Source of the DNA: Epiperipatus broadwayi
Taxonomy: Eukaryota > Onychophora > Udeonychophora > Euonychophora > Peripatidae
Assembly (NCBI GenBank): GCA_028023455.1
Contig: JAQFVV010012446.1
Coordinates: 1,926,001 to 1,990,000 of the forward strand
Length of the DNA stretch: 64,000 nt
Reading direction: 5' to 3'
A program made the position numbers and the translations under genes. Below are positions 11,740 through 22,510 of the stretch, one piece after another. Each line of letters starts with the position of its first letter. Within the stretch, counting starts at the first letter, position 1. The notes beneath the pieces were generated by a model. That model ran no database searches. It had not been told where the DNA came from and was given only the letters and a program-made list of their open reading frames with translations.

Positions 11740-12200
11740 TGTATGAACACAAAATGCATATTTCATGTGGAACCAGCACCCATCAACTGAAACAGGCAAA
11801 ATTCACTATACATATTGCCACACACAGCAAGCTAGAGTAATCAATGGATGCCAGAAGGCTTGTGCATAAAATCCCCATCTAGTGCCTACTCATCCAATAT
11901 CCCCAGACTAGTTTCTGGCTTGTGACCTTCGTCAGTGAGGAGCCTTGGATCTGAGAGCACTGCACCTAGATATTACTCTAGCTTGCTGTGTGTGGCAATA
12001 TGTATAGTGAGTTTTGCCTGTTTTAATAACAGAAACAAGCATAAGAAATGGTGATCATGTGATGTTTATTGGCCCTCATCAACTGCCCAGATCACAATCT
12101 CATATCCACATTTTTATCGTTGTTCAGTATATACAATTAGCCAATTACTATAATAGATATGTCAAATTTGCTGCCCTCATAACTTTGATACAAACCACTT
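11740..12200 (-). mobile_element. Rep-D copy interrupted by a Rep-A insertion
   Basis: Reverse-strand Rep-D (ATATTTCATGTGGAACCAGC...CATCAACTG) is broken after 11789 and resumes at 12077 with CATCAACTG and CCAGATCACAATCTCATATC. The interruption is the Rep-A element at 11790-12076. The far boundary is approximate. Confidence 0.65.
11790..12076. mobile_element. Rep-A inverted dimer nested in Rep-D, 9-bp target duplication
   Basis: CATCAACTG at 11781-11789 and 12077-12085 flanks the insert. Left arm starts AAACAGGCAAAATTCAC, and the right arm gives its complement GAGTTTTGCCTGTTTT. The right side alone continues into the tail AAGCATAAGAAATGGTGATC and ATGTGATGTTTATTGG. This asymmetry (tail only at one end) is what an RNA-derived copy with an inverted 5' part would show. 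Confidence 0.75.
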
Positions 12201-12204
12201 GGTG

Positions 12205-12375
12205 AAAGTATATTAATTTTTATTAGTCATTTATTAGACTATAGATTATCTATTTAATGAATAATATTTCTGTGGTGTTTCTATCTTGCAAGACAGTGGT
12301 GTAGTGAAAATCACACTACAGAAATATTAGTCATTAACTAGATAATTTTTACTCTAATAAATGACAAATAAAAAA
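12205..12375. repeat. MITE-like fold-back, ~165 bp
   Basis: Arms of about 60 bp: ATAATATTTCTGTGGTG pairs with CACTACAGAAATATTAG, extending outward through AGTCATTTATTAGA and its complement. A fragment of the same arm lies at about 11610-11660. Confidence 0.65.
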
Positions 12376-12645
12376 TTATTCAGTCAAAAGTTTAAATGTC
12401 AGTGAAATTTGGTTCCCCCCCCCGCTCACAAATAACATAGGATATAATACATTTATGTATTATAATTCCAGTCATCCATTCAATTATTGTTCAGTAGATA
12501 TGTATCTGTATTTTTGTATTTAGGGTAATGGAACATTACCCACTGGCAGCTGAAAATTTTAAGTTGGTGTGCTGCATATACAAAATGTGAATGATAATTC
12601 ATTTTTCTTAATCTTATTGTAATAATTAAATATATATAATTCTTT

Positions 12646-12836
12646 ATATATATATAAAGCTCGCAAATAAGCTCTTAACAAGCTTTGCAGAATATCCCAA
12701 CCCCAGACTGGTTTCTGCTACTGGGTTCCTCAGTGAGGTGCTGGGATGTTCAAGCATTTTATTTGCGAGCTCTATGTATAACATTTGTAATACAAGCATG
12801 CTAAATTAGGTCATGTGAGATATGACTTGATTTCTT
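12646..12836. mobile_element. Rep-C with inverted 5' part and direct 3' tail, 11-bp target duplication
   Basis: TATAATTCTTT lies at 12635-12645 and 12837-12847. Inside, the first part is minus-strand Rep-C (complement of CTGAGGA-ACCCAGTAGCA-GAAAC), then the strand switches at the shared GCTCGCAAATA / TTTGCGAGC hairpin, and the 3' tail (TAACATTTGTAATACAAGC, GGTCATGTGAGATATGACTT) is in plus orientation. This matches twin priming as known for LINE-mobilised copies. Confidence 0.8.
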
Positions 12837-12847
12837 TATAATTCTTT

Positions 12848-13796
12848 TTATATGTGCAACAGAGATACTTGCCATAAATTCAGCCTTGTATCTATAACAA
12901 ACAAATAAAAATTATTTTAACAGAAATTAAGATTTACCAAAAATATTTCATCCTCACTATCTACACACAGTTAATAATAAAAGTTTTGTATTTCACAGAA
13001 ATAATGTGCACAATCATATAATTTATTTGTAGTGATTAATCTCAACAAGTAGTGTCACATTCATTTGTTACATGCAGTGACAAGTGCAAAATTCATTGGC
13101 AGAGTGCAGTCACACCTATCGAACATTTTATAACCTAAAATGTTAAGAATTTCAACTGACTATTCAATCAATGTCGAAACCTAGGCTGTAACCTTTAACA
13201 TGTATTAAATGTCTATAATGTAAGTACCATTACTATTTATAATCACAGATACATTTTATTATTATTTTTGACTTAGGGGTGCTGCCATGTTACAGTGCTT
13301 ATGTGCAAATCATCATCAATATCCTATTTTAATCGAAGTTAACCAGACAAATATTGATATAATAATAATAAAACAAACACAAAACTCTACTACAATGGAG
13401 ATTTTACCATTAACAGAGAGTTTATATCCATATGGATAATAAATCTATGATCTATCTTTATTCTTTTAAAGGACATAACTTTGTAATCTATTCAGGAATG
13501 CATTGAGGCTAAAAAGAAGCCAAGAAATTAGCAGAAAGAACTTGGTCATATGTAAAATAATTGGTTTGGGGAAGAATATGTCAACTAAGTTGGTGTGTTG
13601 CCCCTGCCTTGTAAATACGGACTGAAAGAACTTTATTTACAAAACCATTTCCCAATCCATATTTGGTCGGCAAATAGAGATTGATGGAAGGCTTTTATTA
13701 CCTGAAGAGAATTAACTTTAAAAAGCTGGTGCTTAAATATTTTGTAAAACGTTAATAAATGTGCCTTTGAGCAATCCAATGAACTAAATGGGTGAT
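12848..13796. other. AT-rich stretch, nothing assigned
   Basis: No gene or repeat copy recognised. No reading frame of note. Confidence 0.45.
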
Positions 13797-13870
13797 GATA
13801 TTTAAAGTTTGTGGTGACATTTTACTTGTAATTACATGTTGGATTTTTCCCATCATCATGTTTTCTTAAA
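13797..13870 (-). mobile_element. tRNA-SINE tail fragment
   Basis: GTTTGTGGTGACATTTTACT through TTTTTCCCATCATCATG resembles the reversed SINE 3' end. It is short and diverged. Confidence 0.4.
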
Positions 13871-14087
13871 CAATAATTAGCTATCAGATATCATTAAGTA
13901 AATCTTAAATAAACAAAACAAATATCAACAGGAAAAAAAATGATTATAGATAGGCTGCAGTCTGTTCCTACCACACAAACTATTGAAAATCTGTGAATAT
14001 ATATGTTGTGTAATATCAAAACAGCTTTTCAAAACCAGAGCACCCTACAAGAAATCCATATAGTACTATCAAACAAAAATTGCACCT

Positions 14088-14640
14088 ACAAAATACCATT
14101 GTACTTATATGTTGGACTATTTCTATCATATAACACTAAATATTGAATGTCTTTAGTAAAAAATTTAAAACTTTATTTAAATTTTCTAATCCCATTTAAC
14201 TATTACTACTAGCACAAAGGTTAGTATACACACAATGTTTTGAGTGGTATTATTTTCCTTTCTTCTCTAGATACTTTTGGACTAACCAGTGACAGTATAA
14301 ATGTGGGATTCTGGACTCTTAGATTCTTGAATAAAGAATTCTGCCTTCGACAGAGTAGCTCAATTGGTTAGAGCAGTACCTTAAAATTCAATATCTCAAA
14401 AATCTAAAGATCCAGATTCTATTATGATATTAGTACTGTCATTAGTCAGGCCAAAAACACCTGAAGAAGAGAGAATAGTACTAGTTGAAACATTGTGTAT
14501 ATACTAACCTATATATTATTACTAACAGTTGGATGTAATTGGAAAATATAAAGACATTCAATATTTAATGTTAAATGATAGAAATAATTCAAAATATAAG
14601 TACAACTAATATGCCTTCATCACAAACCTTCAAGCAAACA
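14088..14640. mobile_element. tRNA-SINE head-to-head inverted pair
   Basis: Minus-strand SINE at about 14088-14335 followed by plus-strand SINE at about 14345-14640. The plus copy has box A-like GTAGCTCAATTGGTTAGAGC near 14355, box B-like GATCCAGATTC, ACACCTGAAGAAGAGAG, TTGAAACATTGTG, and the 3' end CATCACAAACCTTCAAG. Confidence 0.75.
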
Positions 14641-14867
14641 CTAAGAAATAAGTTGTAAATGTGGAAAAACATATTTTGGTGAAATCAGCTGCACCATTAA
14701 AAAATTATAAAAAAAGCACAAAATAACAGTTAAAAAGAAAAGAGGAGAAGATCTAAAGTAACAGGCTATGCATGTATTAATGAATATATGTTTGATTAGA
14801 AAAAGACTCAATATTGTATAGAAAAAAAATTAGAAAATGTAAAGAAGTTGATTACATGACAGCAACA
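14641..14867. other. Unassigned AT-rich stretch
   Basis: No gene or element recognised between the SINE pair and the large inverted repeat. Confidence 0.4.
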
Positions 14868-15403
14868 AAAAATAATTACATTTTGAATTACAAGTGTCAA
14901 ATTAACTCAACCCACATCTTTGACACTATCCACTTTAGATAAATACAGTGATGATTATTAGCAATCATTTACTAAACTAGAGATTGTCTCTAGCACAGAT
15001 ATAGACTTTAAAACTCAATTAAAGAATAATATATCTTATTTTTTAAAATTAAGCACACACATGTGGAGTTATTCATATTTCTCTTTCCCACATGTAATAT
15101 TTTTATAGATATATTAAATAACCTCACTACTATCACATATTCTTTTATATTTATATACATTTATAAAGATATTACATGTGGGAAAAAGAAATGTGAATAA
15201 CTTCACGTGTGTGTGCTTAATTTTAAAAAATCAGATATATTAATTTTAATTGAGTTTTAAAGTTTATATCTGTGCTAGAGACAATCTCCAGTTTAGTAAA
15301 TGATTCATAATAATCATTATTATATTTATCTAAAATGGATAGTGTCAAAGATGTGGGTTGAGTTAGTTTGACACCTGTAATTCAAAATGTAATTATTTAA
15401 TAT
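14868..15403. mobile_element. Rep-F inverted-repeat element, ~535 bp
   Basis: Two arms of about 230 bp begin AAATAATTACATTTTGAATT and end with the complement. Each arm carries a Rep-F unit (TCTTTGACACTATCCA; TTTACTAAACTAGAGATTGT) and inner arms AAGCACACACATGTGG and ACATGTGGGAAA. The central loop is AT-rich. A single diverged left arm recurs at about 39735-39960. No transposase ORF, so a non-autonomous element. Confidence 0.75.
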
Positions 15404-15429
15404 AGATAAATATTTTTCATATAATAGAA

Positions 15430-15510
15430 CTATATATGAGATGGTAACTTGTATAAACTGTTGAGTGCTGGTTCATCATGAAATGCATCTTGGGGATCAT
15501 TTGTCTTTTA
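15430..15510 (+). mobile_element. Rep-D fragment
   Basis: Contains GAGTGCTGGTTCATCATGAA and TTGGGGATCATTTG, the most conserved part of Rep-D. Only about 80 bp are recognisable. Confidence 0.55.
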
Positions 15511-15704
15511 TTGTATATTTATATAAATTTAAAAAAATATGTGGTTCTAGTGATGTTATTTAATACATTTATAACAAAAAAATATTGTAATTAAACCCAG
15601 AATGATATCTTATAATGTTTGGAAATCACTAAAATTTTCTGCTAATGAAAAAGTGAAGAAATCAGAAAGACCTTCATATCGTATATAAAATTTATATTAA
15701 CTAA

Positions 15705-15895
15705 TACCTTTAACAGAATAGCCTAGATGGTTAGTGTTATTTTAAAGTCTGTATTGATAAATCTGAAAATCCCAGGTTCAAACCCCATGTTATTACTATC
15801 ACTGTCAAGCCACCAATGTCTGGAGGAAAGAGAATAATACCATTGTACTATATACTAACCTACATAGTAATAATTAAATGTATTCAAAATTTTTC
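15705..15895 (+). mobile_element. tRNA-SINE, plus strand, degraded
   Basis: Head with AATAGCCTAGATGGTTAG (box A), CCCAGGTTCAAACCCC (box B) at about 15769-15784, then TATCACTGTCAAGCCA and GGAAAGAGAATAATACCA. The tail is truncated. Confidence 0.65.
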
Positions 15896-15899
15896 TACA

Positions 15900-17375
15900 G
15901 AAATCAGATGAAGCAAACAGATGATAGATTATTCTGGGAAAACACGATTCATACAATCTCTAGGAATCTAAGCCGACTTGGCAGTACATAACAATAATAA
16001 AGTTAAAGCAGATATTTATTACTATTAGTATAACAAGTTGACATACAAATATCAAAGTAATCACTAATTAATTATAGGGCATTTGATTAAGAATTGTTCC
16101 ATTATTTTTCCAAAAAAACTGAAGCTAACTATTAAAAACATTCTACCTATGATTATTCTCTTTTCTACACTTATAATATGACAACACTAACTCTAACCTT
16201 TAGAGTTTTTAAAAGCTATTTCTTTACAGATTTAAAATGAGCTTTGCATGATGTATACAAATCTCTTCCTCATTAAAGAACATGGTTCTAGAGTTAATAA
16301 AATGAATAACATCTAAACGCTTTTACAAAATATACTAATATAATAATCAAACAACTATACTTAGTAAACAAGTCTGTAAAAATATAAAATCACTATAAGA
16401 TTTTCAGCATTCAATTATCCCCAAAAATCTCATTTTCTTCGAGTAATTTTGAGCAAATTCATATCATAAAACAATCTCATTACAGCTGACATAGTTTGGA
16501 AGAGTGGTCATGTAACAGACTCTGCAGTTCAAAGTTCACAATGTTATGTCATTTCCGATATTTGAACTGCTTATCGACTATAAGCAATAAGTCCTTCAAT
16601 TATTATTATTAATCTCATCATCACAAGTTGGTCAAAGATCAGTTTTTCATTAATTCAAAAGGATATTCTAGTAAATATCAATTGTTTTCAAAATTTTGTT
16701 GATGCTTTAAGAATCAAGTTGTGTCAGATATAGGCTACAAAGTGTCTCAGAGGAAATACAAGAATAAGAGATGCTCTGTCCAATCTAGAAAAGGCAACCA
16801 TGAAAATGTATTTATCAAAAACAGCTGTGGGAGCTCATTAATATGGTGGAGATTGTGGTTGATCTGAAAAATACAAGCAAACTCTTTTTTTAAATATTAT
16901 TACAAATATTAAGTCCATAGATTCAAAGTCATACTAGCTGTGTGATTGTACATGTGTAACGATGTGTGGTGTTCAATAATAAATTGTATCTGAGAAATAT
17001 TGTAAATTATAAAGTAAGTGTTTGTGTAGTAGTAAAAAGTATTTATGCCTTGAGCATTCAGATATTATTTGAAATGATTGCTAGAGACATTTTGCAAAGC
17101 CAACTATTGAAGTTTCTGATTAATTAATCGTTAAAAAACATTTTTTGGATTGTAAATAAAAGTAAGTTTTAAAAATCCAGGTATTTTATTATATAAATGG
17201 ATTAAATGCAGATTTGCAGTGTTTTAATTTTTTTTCGCATAGCACATACTATAGTAATGAATGTATCTCTCAGATATGCATGACCTATACTGCAATTTTT
17301 TTGACTGCAACATCTGCAGGTAATAATTCAAAGAAAAAGCTTATTTCCTGTATACACTCATGTATTTTTAAGCAA
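15900..17375. other. AT-rich stretch, nothing assigned
   Basis: No gene, repeat copy or long inverted repeat recognised on either strand. Confidence 0.45.
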
Positions 17376-18066
17376 TCTTTCTAAGCAGGGCTGCAGTAAA
17401 AAGGCTTTTCCCCAGTATGCATTCTTTCATGACTATATAAACTAAGCTTTATAGCAGTGATCTTCAACCCTTGGTCCGTGGGCCGGTGCTGGGCCGCAGA
17501 AGTTTTCTGCCGGCCCGCAGGAAAGTTTTAATATCAAAATAATAAGAGTTTAAACTTTTAATTAATATAAACAGTTTTTATTTATTTTTTCATCTCATTT
17601 TTACCCAATTAAAAAAAAAGAAGCCGAACGAAAACAAAATCTAATCAATCACACATAAATTAATTTGTTTTTTTAGTTATCACAGATGTTTACGGGGGGG
17701 GGGGGGAGCGGGTAGAATTAAAATTTTTATTACTTTTCTAAAAAAAAGTTTTTTATTATACAAACTCCATATATATATAATTTTATTTTATATATTTAAC
17801 GTTCTTGTTTTGATCAGTTATAACAATTATGTTCATCTAAAGCTAAGCAGTTTACATCTTTAAGAAAATTTATCTATAGACTTCTGCCTTATCCTTATTT
17901 TTACTGGTCCGCAGATGTGAAAAGGTTGAAAACCACTGCTTTATAGCAGTCTTATAAGAGTTTTCCATTTAAGCAGGGCTGCAGTAATAAGGCTTTTCCT
18001 CGGTATGTATTCTTTCATGACTATAAAAACTATGCTTTATAGCAGTCTTCTAAGGGTTTTCCATTT
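17376..18066 (-). pseudogene. C2H2 zinc-finger array relic, split by a hAT element
   Basis: With the hAT insert left out, the minus strand reads through repeated 96-bp units. The readable parts include YSHERMHTGEKPFYC and YSHERIHTEEKPYYC, i.e. the finger end H-x3-H, the linker HTGEKP and the next finger's start. Each unit carries an in-frame stop soon after the CSPA segment, and the second zinc-binding Cys is missing, so no functional finger remains. The units are 32 codons, not the usual 28. C2H2 arrays are greatly expanded in some cephalopods, which fits but does not prove the taxonomic guess. Confidence 0.75.
17455..17938. mobile_element. hAT-type non-autonomous DNA transposon, 484 bp
   Basis: Perfect 8-bp target duplication CTTTATAG at 17447-17454 and 17939-17946. 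Terminal inverted repeats: CAGTGATCTTCAACC at the left and the complement of GGTTGAAAACCACTG at the right. The sub-terminal GGTCCGTGGGCCGG / TGGTCCGCAG is of the kind seen in hAT elements. The interior contains a poly-G run at about 17695-17706 and no transposase ORF. Confidence 0.85.
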
Positions 18067-19025
18067 GATATAAATTCAGGAAAACATCAGGTTCACATTC
18101 TGCAAAAATATAGTGCATCATCCACCAAAGTAGTACCATTACATACAGTAAGTGCATTTGGCACACATCCCAAAAAAATTGGTGCTTATTTGTGACCCAA
18201 AATTTTTTTTTAAGATTCACAGGACCATCTTCAAATCCCAGGCAATGACAAAATGCTTACATATATTTGTGTCTGATTTTATAAATATTAAATGTATTAT
18301 TTATACATTTAGCACTGATTTTGAAAACATTTTCTACCTCAAGGCAAATATGGCAGCGATATTGGAAATTGCTGACTGCTGTAATTTGAATGTGAAAATG
18401 TTCACTTTTTGATATTTACTTCGTTAAATATATACTCTTAATATTTTCAAAAAGAAATAAAAGAGTATTTTTTTTATCTCTGTTATTGTTTAAAATTACA
18501 GTACGAATTTGAAAAGTTTTTAATGATGATGTAAGCAATCCAAACGAGCAGCTGTTGTTTGAAAGTTTGATTCACAATTTATAATGCATATTTTAAAGTC
18601 AAAATAATTTTAAATTATTTATAAGACAGTTTATTCTTCCTTTCAACAGTTCTAAATCATTTTATTATTTTGGTAAATCAGTAATTTATATTCAGTATAA
18701 TAAAAAATTAAACAAAATTAAAAAGTGATTAATAATATTTTTTTTCCATTCTCCTATCAGATTTACATTAGAAGAGAAAAAGTTACCTATTACAGCAAAT
18801 TTACCACAATTATTGAATTGCGAAAAGGAAGTCAATGATTATAAATATTTTAAAAAAAAAAATCACAAAATTTTTCCAATCTAGTCAATGATTAAATCCG
18901 TCTGCAATTACAGGGTTTCAGATATCACTTATAAACTACATATTTCCACACTTCAAAATTTTAAATTACAGATTTGAATTTTAAAATAAAATATTTATAT
19001 TATTATAAAATGTGAGGATTTATAT
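18067..19025. other. AT-rich stretch, nothing assigned
   Basis: Nothing recognised. The plus-strand ORF at 18152-18412 has low-complexity composition and no motif, and I do not support it as a gene. Confidence 0.4.
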
Positions 19026-19029
19026 ATGG

Positions 19030-19424
19030 ATAAATGTAAAGAATGTACATACCGATATCTTTATAAGATAAAGGCAAAGTTTAATAAACTGATAGAAAAA
19101 GATAAAAGATGGAGGCACTTCCGGATTAGCCTAGTGGTGAGATTTCACATATGTATTAGTCCGGCAATAAATGTCTAATCTTGCGATCTCGACAAATAAT
19201 GTCTACATGGGAACTTCTGACAAACTTAATCTATCAATTAAAGATTTATTTGGAAAATGACGACCTATAACTTTATTTACTCAAAAACATTTACGTTTTC
19301 TGTGAGAAATTATTTTCCATCATGTAAAGTTATAAAGATTATTTATTTTGAAAAATGGCTACATATAACTTTATTTAATAACTGAAATACAGGCTAATTA
19401 TATACCTTTATCAATATATGTAAT
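19030..19424 (+). repeat. Rep-G, first block (tRNA-like head?)
   Basis: Contains GATTAGCCTAGTGGTGAGAT, resembling a tRNA box A, then TATTAGTCCGGCAATAAATG and GACCTATAACTTTATTTACT. The same motifs recur at about 45685-45780 and 47390-47455, so this is a dispersed repeat with a possible tRNA-derived head. Box B is only weakly matched (GCGATCTCGAC). Confidence 0.5.
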
Positions 19425-19735
19425 ATATAGGGTGTGTGAGCACAGACTTTCACATGAACCATTCTCCATTCTATCTCATAACACTGATACACGTGAACAC
19501 ATATATGTCAAAAAGATAAATAATCACCAATATATGTATTTCATGCTAAACCAGCAATTGCATATATGTGTAGAGATGATAATCTGGACCAACTGAGGAT
19601 TGCTGGTTTAGCATGAAATACATATGTTGGTGATTATTTATCTTTTCAACATATATGTGTTCAAGGGTATCAGTGGAGAGTGATGGATCATGTGAAAGTC
19701 TGTTCTCATATACCCTATATATAACTTTATTTAGT
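19425..19735. mobile_element. Rep-D palindrome, ~310 bp
   Basis: Arms of about 125 bp: AGACTTTCACATGAACCATT to GCATGAAATACATA-type sequence and its complement. The right arm carries CTGAGGA-TTGCTGGTTTAGCAT-GAAA at 19593-19618. Terminal TATATAGGGT and ACCCTATATA mark the ends. Confidence 0.7.
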
Positions 19736-19779
19736 GGGAAGGAAACAAACACACATTTATGTTTTTTTCAAAAAATGAT

Positions 19780-20420
19780 CTTCCACCAAGTAAATTTTTA
19801 AACAATATATGCATGCAGTAGTGGACGGGAGTTTCTTACTTCAAACCACACTCCACTACAAATGGTACCCTCTTTCATCAATCCTGAACAAAAGAGCATC
19901 CTTATTTGTCTGAACTGTGGACATAAAATGCCAAATTTTAATTATTTAATTTGAAAAGGGAGAAGACTATGCATATTCACTTTGGCAAGAATTAAAGATG
20001 GACAGCAAATCATGTGTACACATTCTTTTCACCGGATCATCGATTATTCATGCCTGCATTCTTTCATGACATCGTAGCATAGTTTAAATCATAAAATTAG
20101 CAGCAAAAACAATATTTTGACTAATAAATTTCTCTTCATTGGTATATTTAATATTCACTTACAAAATTAATTAATTTCGTTTTTTAAAGATTTGAGACCT
20201 TCTAGACAGCTATCATTATATCTGATTGGCTGTCATACAAACATTCTAAAAAAGTGCATGCAAGAGGTTTTAATCTTTCAATTTAATTTTTAAAAGATTG
20301 TAAAAGTGTTTAATTTGATCTTCACATACACATTTGTTTGTGTCGGTGACTTTAATCACCACTAGACTAATACATAAGTACCAAGATGTATTCCATCCTT
20401 TACTATGGTCTTATAAGACC
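19780..20420 (+). repeat. Rep-G, second block
   Basis: Matches 46990-47455 in the same order: CTTACTTCAAACCACACTCC, AAAATTAGCAGCAAAAACA with TATTTTGACTAATAA, AAGTGTTTAATTTGATCTTC, then GTCGGTGACTTTAATCACCA. A fragment of the 6.4-kb MITE type (ATCTGATTGGCTGTCA) lies at about 20215. Confidence 0.55.
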
Positions 20421-21380
20421 TTTAAATAGACAAAGAGTGGAGACACATGGCAATAACAGATTGAGACTATAATCTGCCTAAAAGTTTTTAAGAACCTTAT
20501 TAAACAGGCAAAGTTAAGCAAACTGTTAGTAAAGTAGACTAATAAATAATCATTTTTACAACTTTTCAGACAAACTCCTAATCAATACTTTAATTACAAT
20601 AAACTGTAAATTGCTAATGCTAACTGGTTTTTAAATATAAGTCGTATGTTAGCAATCGAAGCTTAATAATAAACCAATAGAATATTTACACAACATTGAT
20701 TTATTAAGCTTATTACATTTGAAAACTAGCTATATGTGACAGGATATAAATTATAATATATATAAACATTAAAAGCATGAAGCTAAACTAGTCAATAAAT
20801 AATCAAAATTACCCCAAATCCAAAACTCAACCAGACTAGCCAAGAAAGTAAAATCTAAAAAACACAACCAATGGTTTCATTGCTACAAGCAGACTTCTCA
20901 AGTGTAAAAAACTACAAAACAATAGCATATTTATATTAAACATTACCCACAATTCCATTTACTTCCCATCCACCCTTAATATTAAAAGAACTTTTAAATA
21001 AGTTAATTGCTTCAGAATCATAAATTTTTAGTAATAAAGATTCTTTAATTCTTCTTTTTGTTTCATTTCTCTCTCAAAAAACAACAACCTTAACTTCCTC
21101 AAAATTAATAGTTATATATATATATACCAGGGATTCTCATACATGCTTAACATAAAAACCACATATGAAAAAATTTAGATGGATATTTGATAATCACAAA
21201 ATATGAACAAATATTACATACAAGCTTTTACTTGTTAAATGTAAATTTTATTATAAAAATATTAAGTAAATGTTAAGAAATATGTACATGACTCTATGTT
21301 TTCATTAATTTTTCATTGCTCAGTTTAATATAATATTATCACTTCTTTTTGTTGCGCTCTGTCAGGAAATTTTTTCTAAT
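20421..21380. other. AT-rich stretch, nothing assigned
   Basis: Nothing recognised, including in the run of short AT microsatellite near 21110. Confidence 0.4.
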
Positions 21381-21640
21381 TGTTTCACCTAAACCTGCAG
21401 ACTTTATCAGAGATTTGTTTAATTTGTTATTCTGTTTCAGCCGAACTTGCAGCCTTCATCAGAAGTTTGCTTAATCTGTTATTCTGTTTCAGTTGAACTT
21501 GCATCTTTCATCAGAGATCTGTTCAATCTACTATTCTGTTTTAGTTGAATTTGAACATTCATCATAAAATTTATTTAATCTGTTATTCGGTTTCAGCTAA
21601 ACTTGCAGCCTTCATCAGAAATATATTCAATCTTTTATAT
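21381..21640. repeat. 52-bp minisatellite, five units
   Basis: Units start at 21381, 21433, 21485, 21537 and 21589, an exact 52-bp period. Each reads TGTTTCAGCYGAACTTGCAG then CCTTCATCAGAA..TTTGYTTAA. On the minus strand four of five units (the fourth is damaged) contain CTGATRA..., spacer, then GAAAC. Confidence 0.85.
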
Positions 21641-21642
21641 AG

Positions 21643-21822
21643 ATTGCAGATCAGTATGAAACATTATTAGATGCTTGTATTATAGATAAAGATCCCATTA
21701 GATGGCACCATTTTCACGCTAAAACTATAAAATATGAACATTCACAGGCCGTTGATTTTAATAATTTTTCTGAGCTTTTTTGTAATGCGAAAATAAAAAC
21801 AAAACAAGATCGTCTTTTATAA
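21643..21822 (+). other. Protein-like open frame, unrecognised (copy 1)
   Basis: An open frame of 59 codons follows a stop at 21640 and ends at TAA 21820-21822. It has no initiating Met at its start, so it would be an exon or a fragment. It contains IIDKDPIRWHHFHAKTIK. The 89-bp core aligns without gaps to the minus-strand copy at about 22820-22905, and changes favour codon third positions (FHAKT is identical in both although its codons differ). I do not recognise the family. It may be a fragment of a mobile-element protein. Confidence 0.4.
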
Positions 21823-21904
21823 ATATTATTTTTTATTAATGTATACAATTTAAATGATAATAATAAATGTAAAATAAAATCAACAAATTAAAATTTGATT
21901 CGTG

Positions 21905-22048
21905 TTTTTCTATCGTATATTTTTTTAATTGTGTTACGGGTTTTTTTTATACATTTTCTATCGGATATTTTTTTACATGTGTTACGACTTTTTTTTTATC
22001 AATTTTCTATCGGATATTTTTTTACTTGTGTTACGACTTTTTTTGTTG
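21905..22048. repeat. Three ~48-bp tandem units, TCTATCGGATATTTTTTTA
   Basis: Units start at 21909, 21957 and 22006, each TCTATCG(G)ATATTTTTTT then GTGTTACG and a T-run. Directly upstream of the telomere-like tract. Confidence 0.75.
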
Positions 22049-22095
22049 TTGTTTAACTAAAAAATAATAATCGTAATAAAAGTAAAAGTTGTTAC

Positions 22096-22190
22096 GGTTA
22101 GATTTAGGGTTAGGTTTAGGGTTAGTTTTAGGGTTAGTTTAGGGTTAGTATTAGGGTTAGTTTAGGGTTAGGTTTAGGGTTAGGGTTAGT
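22096..22190 (+). repeat. Degenerate telomere-like tract (TTAGGG / TTTAGGG variants)
   Basis: About 15 consecutive variants of TTAGGG, TTTAGGG, TTAG and TTAGTTTTAGGG. The metazoan telomere unit is TTAGGG, so this is an interstitial or amplified degenerate tract, not a terminal telomere. Confidence 0.7.
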
Positions 22191-22327
22191 GTTCTGTTTG
22201 TTTGTAATGCTAAAATAAAAAAATTCAAAATCATAAGCGTATTCGGACAGAAGAAAGAAACTCAAACTTTTTTAAACAACAAACGCATACAAATGTCTTC
22301 TGTACTTATTAAACATGTTTATAATAT

Positions 22328-22510
22328 TTGCTTTTTATTAAATTTACAAAAAAACCTGTATATTTGGACTTTTCTTACTGGATATTTTTTTCATACCGCT
22401 CTTTTTTACTTCAAAAATATACAGATGGTAGAATCTTCTTTGTCTTGTGGAATGTTACTAACAGTACATTACTTGACACATTACCTAATTGCAACTCAAT
22501 AAAAACATAG
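22328..22510 (+). other. Short protein-like ORF inside the 21.6-22.9 kb block, unrecognised
   Basis: A 60-codon ORF ending YTDGRIFFVLWNVTNSTLLD then TLPNCNSIKT and a stop. Composition is less simple than its AT-rich neighbours, but there is no recognised motif and an overlapping frame is also open. Weak support; listed because it lies between the two copies of the conserved peptide. Confidence 0.15.

Noticed and set aside
21381-21640. CRISPR array
   Set aside because: Units are contiguous 52-bp repeats with no unique spacers, and the DNA is eukaryotic.
22096-22190. True chromosome end
   Set aside because: The tract is short and degenerate, and sequence continues normally on both sides.
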